This document shows positions 1 through 5,676 of a stretch of DNA of 7,776 bases, piece after piece. The position numbers and the translations under genes were made by a program. The stretch comes from Sedimenticola sp. Its GTDB lineage: Bacteria > Pseudomonadota > Gammaproteobacteria > Chromatiales > Chromatiaceae. Every line of letters begins with the position of its first letter. Position 1 is the first letter of the stretch. The DNA is taken from contig JAUUYI010000089.1 of NCBI GenBank assembly GCA_030590525.1, forward strand, positions 1-7,776, given 5' to 3'. The notes below the pieces were generated by a model. The model made no database searches, was not told where the DNA came from, and saw nothing but the letters and a program-made list of their open reading frames with translations.

Positions 1-601
1 GCATCGTCGTATAGAGCGCTATACGCACCGCCCAGGCCAGCATAGGGTTGCTGTGCCTGTCACAAGACTTCAACACCCGCCGCGCTTCCCGCCAGGAAAG
101 TCTGCGATTACGCCCGGCATGCGGACTTGGCCTTCGAATACTGGCAACGGGATTGTAGATCACCCCCAATCGCCACTCCTTTATCGCCACCGTGTACAGG
201 TGCCCGAGCAATGCAAGTTCCAGGCGAACAGTGGAGGCGCTCTTACCCTCAGCGAGACGGCTATCCCGGAAATCCGCAACAATATCCGGAGACAATGCTG
301 CCATTGAGTATCGCCCAAGGTGCTCTTTCAATACCTTGGCTCTCATTTTCTCACTCTTTTGGGTCGAGGGCCGCTTGCCAGGCGATACCTCCGCCAGGTA
401 TCTCTCCAATGCGCCACTGATGGTCATGGATTCTGAAGGTGAGCGCTGAATGTGGACGCCACGAACCATTTCGTCTTCGGTGCGTCGTGCCCAGTCTTCA
501 GCATCGCGCTTGGTTCGAAAGGATTTGGCGAGTGTGGGTCAGCCTTTGCGGCGTATAACCGCCTTCCAGGCCTTGGAGGGAGCTCTGACGATTGTAGCCA
601 T
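1..601 (-). pseudogene. Tyrosine-recombinase integrase, 5' part, with in-frame stop at codon 21
   Basis: Reading the minus strand from ATG 601-599 gives MATIVRAPSKAWKAVIRRKG, then TGA at 541-539, then one uninterrupted frame to the window edge (PTLAKSFRTKRDAEDWARRT..., later ALSPDIVADFRDSRL and LLGHLYTVAIKEW). This is the layout of phage-type site-specific integrases: an N-terminal arm-binding region (about 1-55), a core-binding helical domain (about 60-145), and the start of the catalytic domain. The window ends at ...IALYTTM plus one C, just where the first catalytic Arg (CGN) would follow. Relatives recalled from this family read RRKGWPT, so the TGA looks like a TGG-to-TGA change. Translation could restart at Met45 (469-467) or Met59 (427-425), but the arm-binding region would be lost. 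The gene starts 91 bases from the 3' end of tRNA-Lys and reads away from it, as expected for an element integrated in that tRNA gene. The family is clear; loss of function is inferred. Confidence 0.82.
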
Positions 602-645
602 AGGTACACCTGCTTCCGCCGCTTCAGTGTACCTATATTGTACCT
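600..645. promoter_or_regulatory. Three AGGTACA half-sites over the integrase start and possible promoter
   Basis: ATAGGTACAC (600-609) and GTGTACCTAT (627-636) form a perfect 10-base inverted repeat with a 17-base spacer. A third partial copy, TGTACCT (639-645), is in the same direction as the second and 11 bases from it, one helical turn. On the minus strand the first site covers the integrase ATG. The third overlaps a TACAAT box (642-637) that could be the integrase -10, although no good -35 is visible. The arrangement fits an operator or arm-type binding sites for the integrase or an excisionase. The repeat is seen directly; the role is inferred. Confidence 0.45.
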
Positions 646-660
646 GCTGGAGATATTACT

Positions 661-680
661 GGATAGGAGATCTCCTAACC
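661..680. repeat. 20-base near-perfect palindrome beside the tRNA 3' end
   Basis: The core TAGGAGATCTCCTA (664-677) is a perfect palindrome. One mismatched pair later it is extended by GG/CC, so the symmetry spans 20 bases. It lies 12 bases beyond the CCA end of tRNA-Lys, on the side of the presumed integrated element. There is no T-tract on either strand, so it is not a convincing intrinsic terminator. It could be a protein-binding dyad within the attachment region or a processing hairpin of the tRNA transcript. Confidence 0.4.
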
Positions 681-692
681 TATTGATTTAAT

Positions 693-768
693 TGGTAGGC
701 CGTACAGGAGTCGAACCTGTGACCAATGGATTAAAAATCCACTGCTCTACCAACTGAGCTAACGGCCC
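693..768 (-). tRNA. tRNA-Lys (anticodon UUU)
   Basis: On the minus strand the 76-base sequence folds as a full tRNA. The acceptor stem GGGCCGT pairs with ACGGCCT (one G-T pair), the D arm contains AGCTCAGTTGGTAGAGC, the anticodon stem GTGGA/TCCAT encloses loop TTTTTAA (anticodon TTT, Lys), and the T arm contains the standard GGTTCGACTCC. The discriminator is A and the CCA end is encoded (695-693). All conserved positions look intact. Its 3' end faces the integrase gene, making this tRNA the probable attachment site of the element to the left; the element must have restored the tRNA 3' end. Confidence 0.97.
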
Positions 769-787
769 AAACGGGGGGAAACGCGGA

Positions 788-815
788 ATTATACCGAACC
801 ATACCCTCTAGTCAA
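788..815 (-). promoter_or_regulatory. Sigma-70 promoter of tRNA-Lys
   Basis: On the minus strand TTGACT (815-810) and a perfect TATAAT (793-788) are separated by 16 bases, 19 bases before the tRNA's first base. The region after the -10 is TCCGCG, a GC-rich discriminator of the type associated with stringent (ppGpp) control of stable RNA promoters. The boxes are seen directly; stringent control is inferred from the discriminator. Confidence 0.85.
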
Positions 816-965
816 TTACTGCTGCCTCCAGATTGCATAACCGCACGATCGACAATCGTGCCCGTAACCGTCAATGGACTCAACTTACCGTACTCAAATA
901 GCCCTGCCATTATCCCCAGGCGATAAACTGATACCTGATTTGGTTTGCCTGCCTGATTCCACTCT
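816..965. other. Non-coding spacer with a single small hairpin
   Basis: No open frame with a usable start or family resemblance is visible here. The only structure is GCACGAT (843-849) / ATCGTGC (855-861), a 7-bp stem with a 5-base loop. It lies downstream of hemG on the minus strand but has no T-tract, so it is not called a terminator. The repeat-bearing part of the spacer (966-1215) is described separately. Confidence 0.5.
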
Positions 966-1024
966 GTCAGATTATATAAAGATCAAAGATTGCAAAATCT
1001 GTAGGTTGGGCTGAGTCTGCGAAG
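966..1024 (+). repeat. Dispersed repeat, copy A
   Basis: This stretch runs GTCAGATTATATAAAGATC, an AT-rich part, then GTAGGTTGGGCTGAGTCTGCGAAG. It matches, with scattered substitutions, the reverse complement of 2731-2790 (copy C) over its whole length, and its AT-rich half matches 1184-1215 (copy B). In copy C the GTAGGTTGGGC arm is closed by a matching arm. Here the closing arm is missing, and the sequence passes at 1025-1028 into a different double-hairpin element, as if that element had inserted into or replaced the end of the repeat. Confidence 0.7.
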
Positions 1025-1027
1025 TTG

Positions 1028-1121
1028 CGTAGGATGGGCAAAGGCGCGAAGCGCCGTGCCCATCACTGGGGGGTAGGCGCTGCGGGTTTTGATGGGCACG
1101 CTGCGCTTTGCCCATCCTACG
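1028..1121. repeat. Double-hairpin palindromic element (REP/BIME-like)
   Basis: The ends CGTAGGATGGGCAAAG (1028-1043) and CTTTGCCCATCCTACG (1106-1121) are perfect 16-base inverted repeats. Inside, CGTGCCCATCA (1055-1065) and TGATGGGCACG (1090-1100) form a second perfect inverted pair. Each half can also fold alone: GATGGGCA (1033-1040) with TGCCCATC (1057-1064), and GATGGGCA (1091-1098) with TGCCCATC (1109-1116). Two outward-facing hairpins with a short linker are the hallmark of paired REP elements. It may stop or stabilise the 3' end of the hemG transcript; that is inference. Confidence 0.75.
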
Positions 1122-1183
1122 ATGATGCAAAGAGAGCAATGCCATGAAATTCAACCGTTTTCAGAGGTGAGCTGAATAGTTAC

Positions 1184-1215
1184 GATTATACAAAGATCAA
1201 AAGATTGCAAAGTAG
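1184..1215 (+). repeat. Dispersed repeat, copy B (AT-rich half only)
   Basis: GATTATACAAAGATC followed by AAAAGATTGCAAAGTAG matches copy A from 970 to 1004 in the same orientation, apart from one substitution, one inserted A and loss of ATCT before the terminal GTAG. It stops at GTAG, exactly where the hairpin arm would begin, so it is a truncated copy. Copies A and B bracket the double-hairpin element as direct repeats. It lies 16 bases beyond the hemG stop codon. Confidence 0.6.
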
Positions 1216-1231
1216 AACTTAGATATAGGAC

Positions 1232-2608
1232 TTATTGGGTCATATCCAATTCAGCAGGCGAGTGCTCCTGCTTCATCGCATGCGCAAATTCACGGCCATT
1301 GCGTACACAATCGGAGAGAGAGATGCCATCCAGCCAGTTGGCCCGGGCATACAAGCCCTCCTGCGCGTCCAGTATGCGCCGGATCCGGCCCAGCAGTTCA
1401 CCATATCCCAGCTTGTACTGGGGAATGGCGTGTCGCCATCTCTGCACTCGAACCAGCACGGGATCTCCCTGAATATCCAGTATCGGCCGGATCTCTTCCA
1501 GCACCTGAGCCACGAGTTCCCTTTCATCCATCTCTGGAACCCCTGGGTTGCGGGCACCACCGATGAACGAGGTGAGCAGTACATGGTCCTGCGGGGCACG
1601 TCCCGGAAACAGGGTGGAGGAGAACAGCGTTCCCAGGGTCTTCATGCCCTCCCGCCCCGGTACCAGGAATCCAAAACCGTCCAGCGGATGTCCGACCTGG
1701 TGGCGTTCGAACCCCAGCGCCACGGAGGCAATCGGTGGATACTCGATCGCACTCAGGGCTTCCGCCAGCGGCGCAGAGACGGATTTCATCAGCTGCGATG
1801 CCCGGTGCGCCGGCAACGCCAGCACCACCCGGCGGGCGGATACGGGATCGCCATCCCCTGCCAGCTCCAGGCTCCAACCCTCCTGCTGCCGATTCAGTGC
1901 GGCCACGCCTTTCCCCACCTGCACGGCGTCGCCAAGGCGACTGGCCACAGCCTTTGGAAGCGCCTCCATACCGGCGGTAAAACTGATCATCCGCCCTGAG
2001 GGGGCCGGTCCGGAACGACCACCTGTCAGCAACCGGAACAGGGCACCGACGAACAGCGAGCGATACTGAGCCTCCAGCGCATAGATCTTGCGGGTTGCAA
2101 AGCGCACTGAGAGTTTTTCAGGGTCACCGGCATAGACCCCTGAAACGAAGGGATCGATGGCCCAGTCCAGAAACTCCTGGCCCAGACGTCGACGTACGAA
2201 ATCCGCGATACTCTCCTCAGCTGGCGCACGCCCGATAAAGGGTTCTGCCAGCAGGCGCAGCTTGCCCCGGGCCGAGAACAGCGGTGTCTGGAGAAACGCC
2301 AGCGCTGTGACCGGCATCTGCATCAGCCGCCTCTGTTTCAGGATATAACGCCGATCAGCCTCGGGATTGGCCACCAGCAGCCCCCCCTCCAGCCCCACAC
2401 CCCGGACCAGTTCACCCAGGGCATTGGTATTCTCCAGGGTGGAGTTGGGGCCTCCCTCGATCAGAAAACCATCCTGTTCGCTCGAGCAGATCGCCCCGCC
2501 AACCTGGTCGCTGGCTTCAAAGACGCGCACTGAAAAACCCTGCTGCCGCAGAAACCAGGCGCTGGAGAGACCGGATATACCGGCACCGACAATGGCAAAA
2601 TCGATCAT
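1232..2608 (-). CDS. hemG: Protoporphyrinogen oxidase, FAD-dependent (HemG/HemY type)
   Basis: This 458-residue protein is predicted to oxidise protoporphyrinogen IX (or coproporphyrinogen III in some relatives) to the porphyrin in late haem synthesis, using FAD and oxygen. The N-terminus has the dinucleotide-binding motif GAGISG (8-13), followed by the acidic end of the second strand (VFEAS, 29-33) and GG (37-38). EGGPNS (51-56), EESIADFVRRRLG (131-143) and IDPFVSGVYAGDPEKLSVR (151-169) are characteristic of this oxidase rather than other amine-oxidase-fold enzymes. The C-terminal FAD segment is WLDGISLSDCVRNGREFA (425-442). Length is normal and no transmembrane segment is evident. The start ATG 2608 places GAGISG at the usual distance, though the ribosome site (GGA, four bases upstream) is weak. 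The gene is monocistronic here, divergent from the downstream operon. Family names vary: hemY in Bacillus, hemG in many annotations; it is not the FMN-dependent E. coli HemG. Confidence 0.93.
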   Translation of the reverse strand: MIDFAIVGAGISGLSSAWFLRQQGFSVRVFEASDQVGGAICSSEQDGFLIEGGPNSTLENTNALGELVRGVGLEGGLLVANPEADRRYILKQRRLMQMPVTALAFLQTPLFSARGKLRLLAEPFIGRAPAEESIADFVRRRLGQEFLDWAIDPFVSGVYAGDPEKLSVRFATRKIYALEAQYRSLFVGALFRLLTGGRSGPAPSGRMISFTAGMEALPKAVASRLGDAVQVGKGVAALNRQQEGWSLELAGDGDPVSARRVVLALPAHRASQLMKSVSAPLAEALSAIEYPPIASVALGFERHQVGHPLDGFGFLVPGREGMKTLGTLFSSTLFPGRAPQDHVLLTSFIGGARNPGVPEMDERELVAQVLEEIRPILDIQGDPVLVRVQRWRHAIPQYKLGYGELLGRIRRILDAQEGLYARANWLDGISLSDCVRNGREFAHAMKQEHSPAELDMTQ

Positions 2609-2640
2609 TTATCCGGCACTCGTGAGGAAAACGACCCGGC

Positions 2641-2649
2641 ATTATCACA
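2641..2649 (-). promoter_or_regulatory. Possible extended -10 promoter of hemG
   Basis: On the minus strand TGTGATAAT (2649-2641) has the TGn extension and a five-of-six match to TATAAT. Transcription would start near 2634, giving a leader of about 26 bases before the hemG ATG. No convincing -35 hexamer is present at 16-18 bases, which is tolerated in extended -10 promoters. The call rests on this motif alone. Confidence 0.4.
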
Positions 2650-2720
2650 CGAAACACCTGTATTGACTGAATTTCTGGTATCCCCCCTGTGACGTAATTC
2701 TACTTTAGTCATATTACCCC

Positions 2721-2790
2721 GTAGGTTGGGCTTCGCAGGCTCAGCCCAACTTACAAATATTGCGATTTTTGATCTTATGTATAATCTGAC
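2721..2790 (-). repeat. Dispersed repeat, copy C (inverted, with complete hairpin)
   Basis: The reverse complement of 2731-2790 matches copy A (966-1024). Here the hairpin is complete: GTAGGTTGGGC (2721-2731) pairs with GCCCAACTTAC (2744-2754) through an 11-bp stem including one G-T pair. No T-tract follows, so it is not an obvious terminator. The AT-rich half carries TATAAT at 2780-2785 on the plus strand, reading towards the radical SAM operon. With copies A and B it brackets hemG. Confidence 0.7.
2780..2785 (+). promoter_or_regulatory. Possible repeat-borne -10 box for the operon
   Basis: A perfect TATAAT lies in repeat copy C, about 195 bases before the radical SAM start, and is the best -10 hexamer seen in the spacer on this strand. 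The nearest -35-like sequence, TTGCGA (2760-2765), is only 14 bases away, shorter than the normal 16-18. The assignment is therefore weak; an unseen alternative promoter or sigma factor is equally possible. Confidence 0.25.
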
Positions 2791-2980
2791 AAAGTAGGAG
2801 TAAGCACCCGGTTAAACCCATACCTCGATAGTTTGCTATTGAGAGGTCACATCGGTATGTTTCCGGGAATGTCCGACAGTGATATGGGGATGGAGGCAAA
2901 GTTGCCCGCCCGCGGCAGGCAACTGAACTGACCAATCCGGTCACCATCAACATCAGAATCACTGCGGGACCGGCAGCCCT
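2791..2980 (+). other. Untranslated leader with three successive hairpins
   Basis: No recognisable gene is present. Three possible stems follow one another: ACCTCGATAG (2822-2831) with CTATT plus GAGGT (2836-2847, two-base bulge, TTTG loop); AGTTGCC (2900-2906) with GGCAACT (2918-2924), reinforced inside by GCC/GGC to about ten pairs; and TGACC (2929-2933) with GGTCA (2939-2943). None is followed by a T-tract. A 24-codon frame (2857-2931, starting MFPGMSDSDM) has AGAGG ten bases upstream and could be a leader peptide, but nothing else supports it. The region could be a structured 5' leader of the operon or an operator region. I recognise no known riboswitch. Confidence 0.35.
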
Positions 2981-4750
2981 ATGCTTCAAACGATACCGAT
3001 GGACCAGAAAACAGCAGTGACCGACGCCGGCCAGCGACTTCTGCTCGACCATTATCTGACTAATATGCGGCAGCGTTTCAAGTCCGAGGTCAATCGCATG
3101 ACCGATGGCGGTGCACAGCAGTTGCTGGGTGAGCACACAGAGCGCGACGACTTAAGCTTTCTGCTCAGCTATCTCTATGCCTTCCACTGGTTGCGGCACA
3201 ATGTCCCGGCACGCTATCTCCCTCCCCTGCTGGCCCCTTTCAAGGGCTCTTCCAGAGCGTTTTTGATGGAGTTGCTCGAGCATTCTCAAAGCGGCGAAGC
3301 GTTCGTTCGAGGCTACATCGAACACTGGCTCGCAACCTCGGTGGAGAGCCCGGTGCAACGGGATCAGCTGCTGCACCTGCTGCAAGCCAGAAACGGCAAC
3401 AGCGGGAGGCTGAGCGCAGATATCATGGGGATCTGGGAGGACCTGGGGCTCTTTTCCCGGACCGACTCGGTGGCCTACAAGGAGATCGCTCGAAAAGAGC
3501 GGGACCGCTATGGCGAGATGCTGAGCGAGCCCGACCGTGAGCGGCTGGCACTGGTGGACTCACTGCCGGACACTGGAGGGAAAACCGGCCAGTTCGACAA
3601 ACTGGGGCTGATCCCCGCCATGGGCTGCCCCCAGACGTGCCGTCACTGTATGTTCATCTGGCGCCCGCCGACACATAATACGGAGGAGCCTGAGCGTCTC
3701 TACAAACTGGTGGATGCCCACACCCGGAGTGTGCTGTTCACCGGCGGGGATCTTACCCGCCACATGGAACACTTCTACCGGGCCATTGGCTCGATGCGGC
3801 ATGTCCGCAACTTTGCGATCCTGTTGAATGGTGACTTCGCCACCACCCGGGAGGAGACCCGGCAGGTGATCGAATCCATGCTGGAGGCCCTGAAGAGCCG
3901 GCCGGCCGGCTGGCCACAGGCCCACATCCTGCTGCAGATCAGCTTCGACGAGTTTCACCAGGAGGTGATCATCGACCGGCACGGGGAGCTGAGAGAGCGG
4001 ATCCCGGTGGCAAAGATTGCCAATATCGTGGAGGCCACGGTCAGCCACCGGGAGATCCAGCTCGCCCTCCTGCACAAGCAGAACCGCCTGAACTTTTCCA
4101 TGGAGCTATTCCAGGAAGGGGTATTCGGGCGCCTGGTGCAGGAACTGGGCAGCCGGGGCCAGCAGATCCAGATCCTCTCCACCGCACCCTCCGCCCGACA
4201 CAAGAGCAACCCGGCCAGGCCCGGGCAGAGCGGCCCGCTGATCAAGGATGCCAGCTTCATCCTCACCCGCTATCCGGACAACCCGGTGCTGTTGACCAGT
4301 TCCACCATCGATGCCTACGGCCGGGCCGAGCTGCTGGAAGCGGGGGAAGCGGTCAATGAGAAGGCGTTTCTGGCCCGGGTGCTGAGAGATGGCCCGCCGG
4401 CAGGCGAGGCCTTCGATACCGACCTGATGTTCTGGTTCAATGGCTGGGTAACGCTCTTCGCCGCCGTTCATCTCTGCCTGGGCAACCTGCATACCGATGG
4501 GGCGGAGACCCTGTTCGAGCGCCACCGAAAAGATCCGCTGACCCGGGCGCTGCACGGGTTCGATCGCAGGCTGCTGGAGTACTACAGCGAGATACGCCCG
4601 GATCTGCAACAACGGATCGAGCGGGCAACGGGTCCGCACCACCTGTTCCATATGCTGACCGAAGAGGCCGATGTCAGACTGCACATGACCCGGCAGCTGA
4701 TCACAAACACCGGGATTGAAAAGCATGACTATACCCAAGCCCCTGCGTAA
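2981..4750 (+). CDS. Radical SAM protein of unknown substrate, operon leader
   Basis: This 589-residue protein carries the radical SAM cluster motif C216-X3-C220-X2-C223 (GCPQTCRHCMF), followed by the GGD variant of the SAM-binding GGE motif in VLFTGGDLTRH (252-261). A partial TIM-barrel core probably spans about 205-450 (LLNGDF, LQISFDEFHQE, VLLTSSTIDAYGR). About 200 mostly helical residues precede the core, and about 130 follow it. The only other cysteine is C499, so there is no SPASM or twitch auxiliary cluster and the enzyme should carry one 4Fe-4S centre. No signal or membrane segment is evident; it should be cytosolic. ATG 2981 is the first start after a stop at 2924-2926; ATG 2999 is an alternative, and neither has a clear ribosome site. 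It overlaps the next small gene by 26 bases and heads a cluster of membrane-stress genes. Substrate and reaction are unknown; radical SAM membership is clear. Confidence 0.88.
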   Translation: MLQTIPMDQKTAVTDAGQRLLLDHYLTNMRQRFKSEVNRMTDGGAQQLLGEHTERDDLSFLLSYLYAFHWLRHNVPARYLPPLLAPFKGSSRAFLMELLEHSQSGEAFVRGYIEHWLATSVESPVQRDQLLHLLQARNGNSGRLSADIMGIWEDLGLFSRTDSVAYKEIARKERDRYGEMLSEPDRERLALVDSLPDTGGKTGQFDKLGLIPAMGCPQTCRHCMFIWRPPTHNTEEPERLYKLVDAHTRSVLFTGGDLTRHMEHFYRAIGSMRHVRNFAILLNGDFATTREETRQVIESMLEALKSRPAGWPQAHILLQISFDEFHQEVIIDRHGELRERIPVAKIANIVEATVSHREIQLALLHKQNRLNFSMELFQEGVFGRLVQELGSRGQQIQILSTAPSARHKSNPARPGQSGPLIKDASFILTRYPDNPVLLTSSTIDAYGRAELLEAGEAVNEKAFLARVLRDGPPAGEAFDTDLMFWFNGWVTLFAAVHLCLGNLHTDGAETLFERHRKDPLTRALHGFDRRLLEYYSEIRPDLQQRIERATGPHHLFHMLTEEADVRLHMTRQLITNTGIEKHDYTQAPA

Positions 4751-4829
4751 ACTCGTCGGCATGCTGCTGTTGCTCTCCACCGCGGGTCTGATCCCGTGGG
4801 TGGCCCTGTTTCATACCCTGTTCAGCTGA
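4725..4829 (+). CDS. 34-residue single-pass membrane peptide
   Basis: This frame encodes a 34-residue peptide starting MTIPKPLRKLVGMLLLLS and ending LFHTLFS. A positively charged N-terminus (K5, R8, K9) precedes one hydrophobic helix (about 11-30), predicting a single span with the N-terminus inside. There is no cysteine for lipidation. It starts 26 bases inside the radical SAM gene in another frame and ends 4 bases before the XpaC start. A purine-rich GAAAAG lies just upstream of its ATG. The XpaC gene has almost no ribosome site of its own (TTCAGCTGAACCT before its ATG), so translation of this small frame probably delivers ribosomes to it, which argues that the peptide is made. No family recognised; it may be a partner or regulator of the XpaC or SPFH protein. 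Automatic annotation would easily miss it. Confidence 0.6.
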   Translation: MTIPKPLRKLVGMLLLLSTAGLIPWVALFHTLFS

Positions 4830-4833
4830 ACCT

Positions 4834-5676
4834 ATGTCCAACGCAAAACGCTACAACCCCCAACTCGAGAAGATCTCCGGCAAGGTCCGGGGCATCGGGC
4901 TCTATCTGCTGCCTATGCCGCTGGCCCTGATGACAGTCATCGCCCTGTGGAAGGGTGATTTGTCGGGCGTGCTGATGGGCGCCATCGAGTTCAGCCTGTT
5001 CACGCTGGCTGCCATCATCGCCCGTCATGGCTTCCGGCTGGAGCAGGAATACACCCGGCGTAAGATAGCCCGGGCGCCAAGGCCACCCTGGAAGAGCCTG
5101 GCTGCAGCCACCCTGGGAATCGCCACTGGCGCCACCGCATGGCTCAGCAGCGGCTATGGCGCCGGCATCAGCGCCTTGTTCGGGCTGGGTGCGTTCGTCA
5201 GTTTTCACCTCCTCTATGGCCTCGATCCACGCCGGGACAAGAGCGGAAACATCTCACTGGGGGTCACCGCAAAAGAGGTGATCGAACTACTGGAGAAGGC
5301 GGGGGGAAAACTGACGGAACTGGAGCGGGCAGGCAACCGGATCCATGAGCTGGATTACGCCCGATCCATCCGGCGTATCGTGACAAATACCCGGGCCATC
5401 ATCGATGGGATAGAGGCCGATCCGAGCGACCTCGCCCGCAGCCGGAAATTCCTCAACACCTATCTTGCCGGCATACTGCGGGTCACCAACAGCTACCTCC
5501 GGGTTCAGGATGGCGAGCCCGGCAGTGATCTGAAACAGGGCTTCGGCAGCCTGTTGAATGATTTCGAGCGGACGGTGCAGGATCATCAGGCTGAATTGCT
5601 GGAAAATGACCGCTTCAACCTGGATGTGCAGATCAAGGTACTTGAAACACAATTGAACAAAGAAGGCATCTATTGA
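4834..5676 (+). CDS. xpaC: XpaC-family membrane protein
   Basis: This 280-residue protein has four hydrophobic segments in two hairpins (about 20-38, 42-63, 87-105 and 108-128) and then a soluble helical domain of about 150 residues (145-280, from LGVTAKEVIELLEKAGGKL). That layout, and its position directly before a TelA-family gene, match XpaC of Bacillus subtilis, where xpaC precedes yaaN. The family is often annotated as 5-bromo-4-chloroindolyl phosphate hydrolysis protein; this comes from an old screen, and no catalytic motif is visible here, so an enzymatic role should not be assumed. It probably anchors or senses at the inner membrane with the helical domain in the cytosol. The start follows the small membrane gene by 4 bases with a poor ribosome site, and the stop overlaps the telA start in TGATG. 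Family call rests on architecture and neighbour as well as sequence. Confidence 0.8.
   Translation: MSNAKRYNPQLEKISGKVRGIGLYLLPMPLALMTVIALWKGDLSGVLMGAIEFSLFTLAAIIARHGFRLEQEYTRRKIARAPRPPWKSLAAATLGIATGATAWLSSGYGAGISALFGLGAFVSFHLLYGLDPRRDKSGNISLGVTAKEVIELLEKAGGKLTELERAGNRIHELDYARSIRRIVTNTRAIIDGIEADPSDLARSRKFLNTYLAGILRVTNSYLRVQDGEPGSDLKQGFGSLLNDFERTVQDHQAELLENDRFNLDVQIKVLETQLNKEGIY

Noticed and set aside
53..449. Overlapping plus-strand frames of 80-100 codons at the left end
   Set aside because: They overlap each other in different frames and lie opposite the integrase reading frame, which has clear family sequence.
843..861. 7-bp hairpin considered as the hemG terminator
   Set aside because: No T-tract follows on the minus strand, and it is more than 370 bases beyond the hemG stop with other hairpins in between.
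972..1154. 60-codon minus-strand frame in the spacer
   Set aside because: It is made almost entirely of the dispersed repeat and double-hairpin element.
966..1215. Repeat cluster considered as a CRISPR array
   Set aside because: Only two direct copies of unequal length, with a palindromic element between them rather than regular unique spacers.
1235..1999. Long open frame on the plus strand opposite hemG
   Set aside because: Its composition is that of a shadow frame, and the minus-strand protein carries every protoporphyrinogen oxidase motif.
2721..2754. Hairpin considered as an intrinsic terminator
   Set aside because: An 11-bp stem is present, but no run of T follows on either strand and it is part of a dispersed repeat.
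4106..4780. Minus-strand frame opposite the radical SAM gene and small membrane gene
   Set aside because: No recognisable motif; it overlaps coding sequence with clear motifs on the other strand.
4834..5676. Phosphatase or halogenated-indolyl hydrolase activity suggested by the family's common name
   Set aside because: No catalytic motif is visible; the name comes from a historical screening phenotype, so only the family is called.
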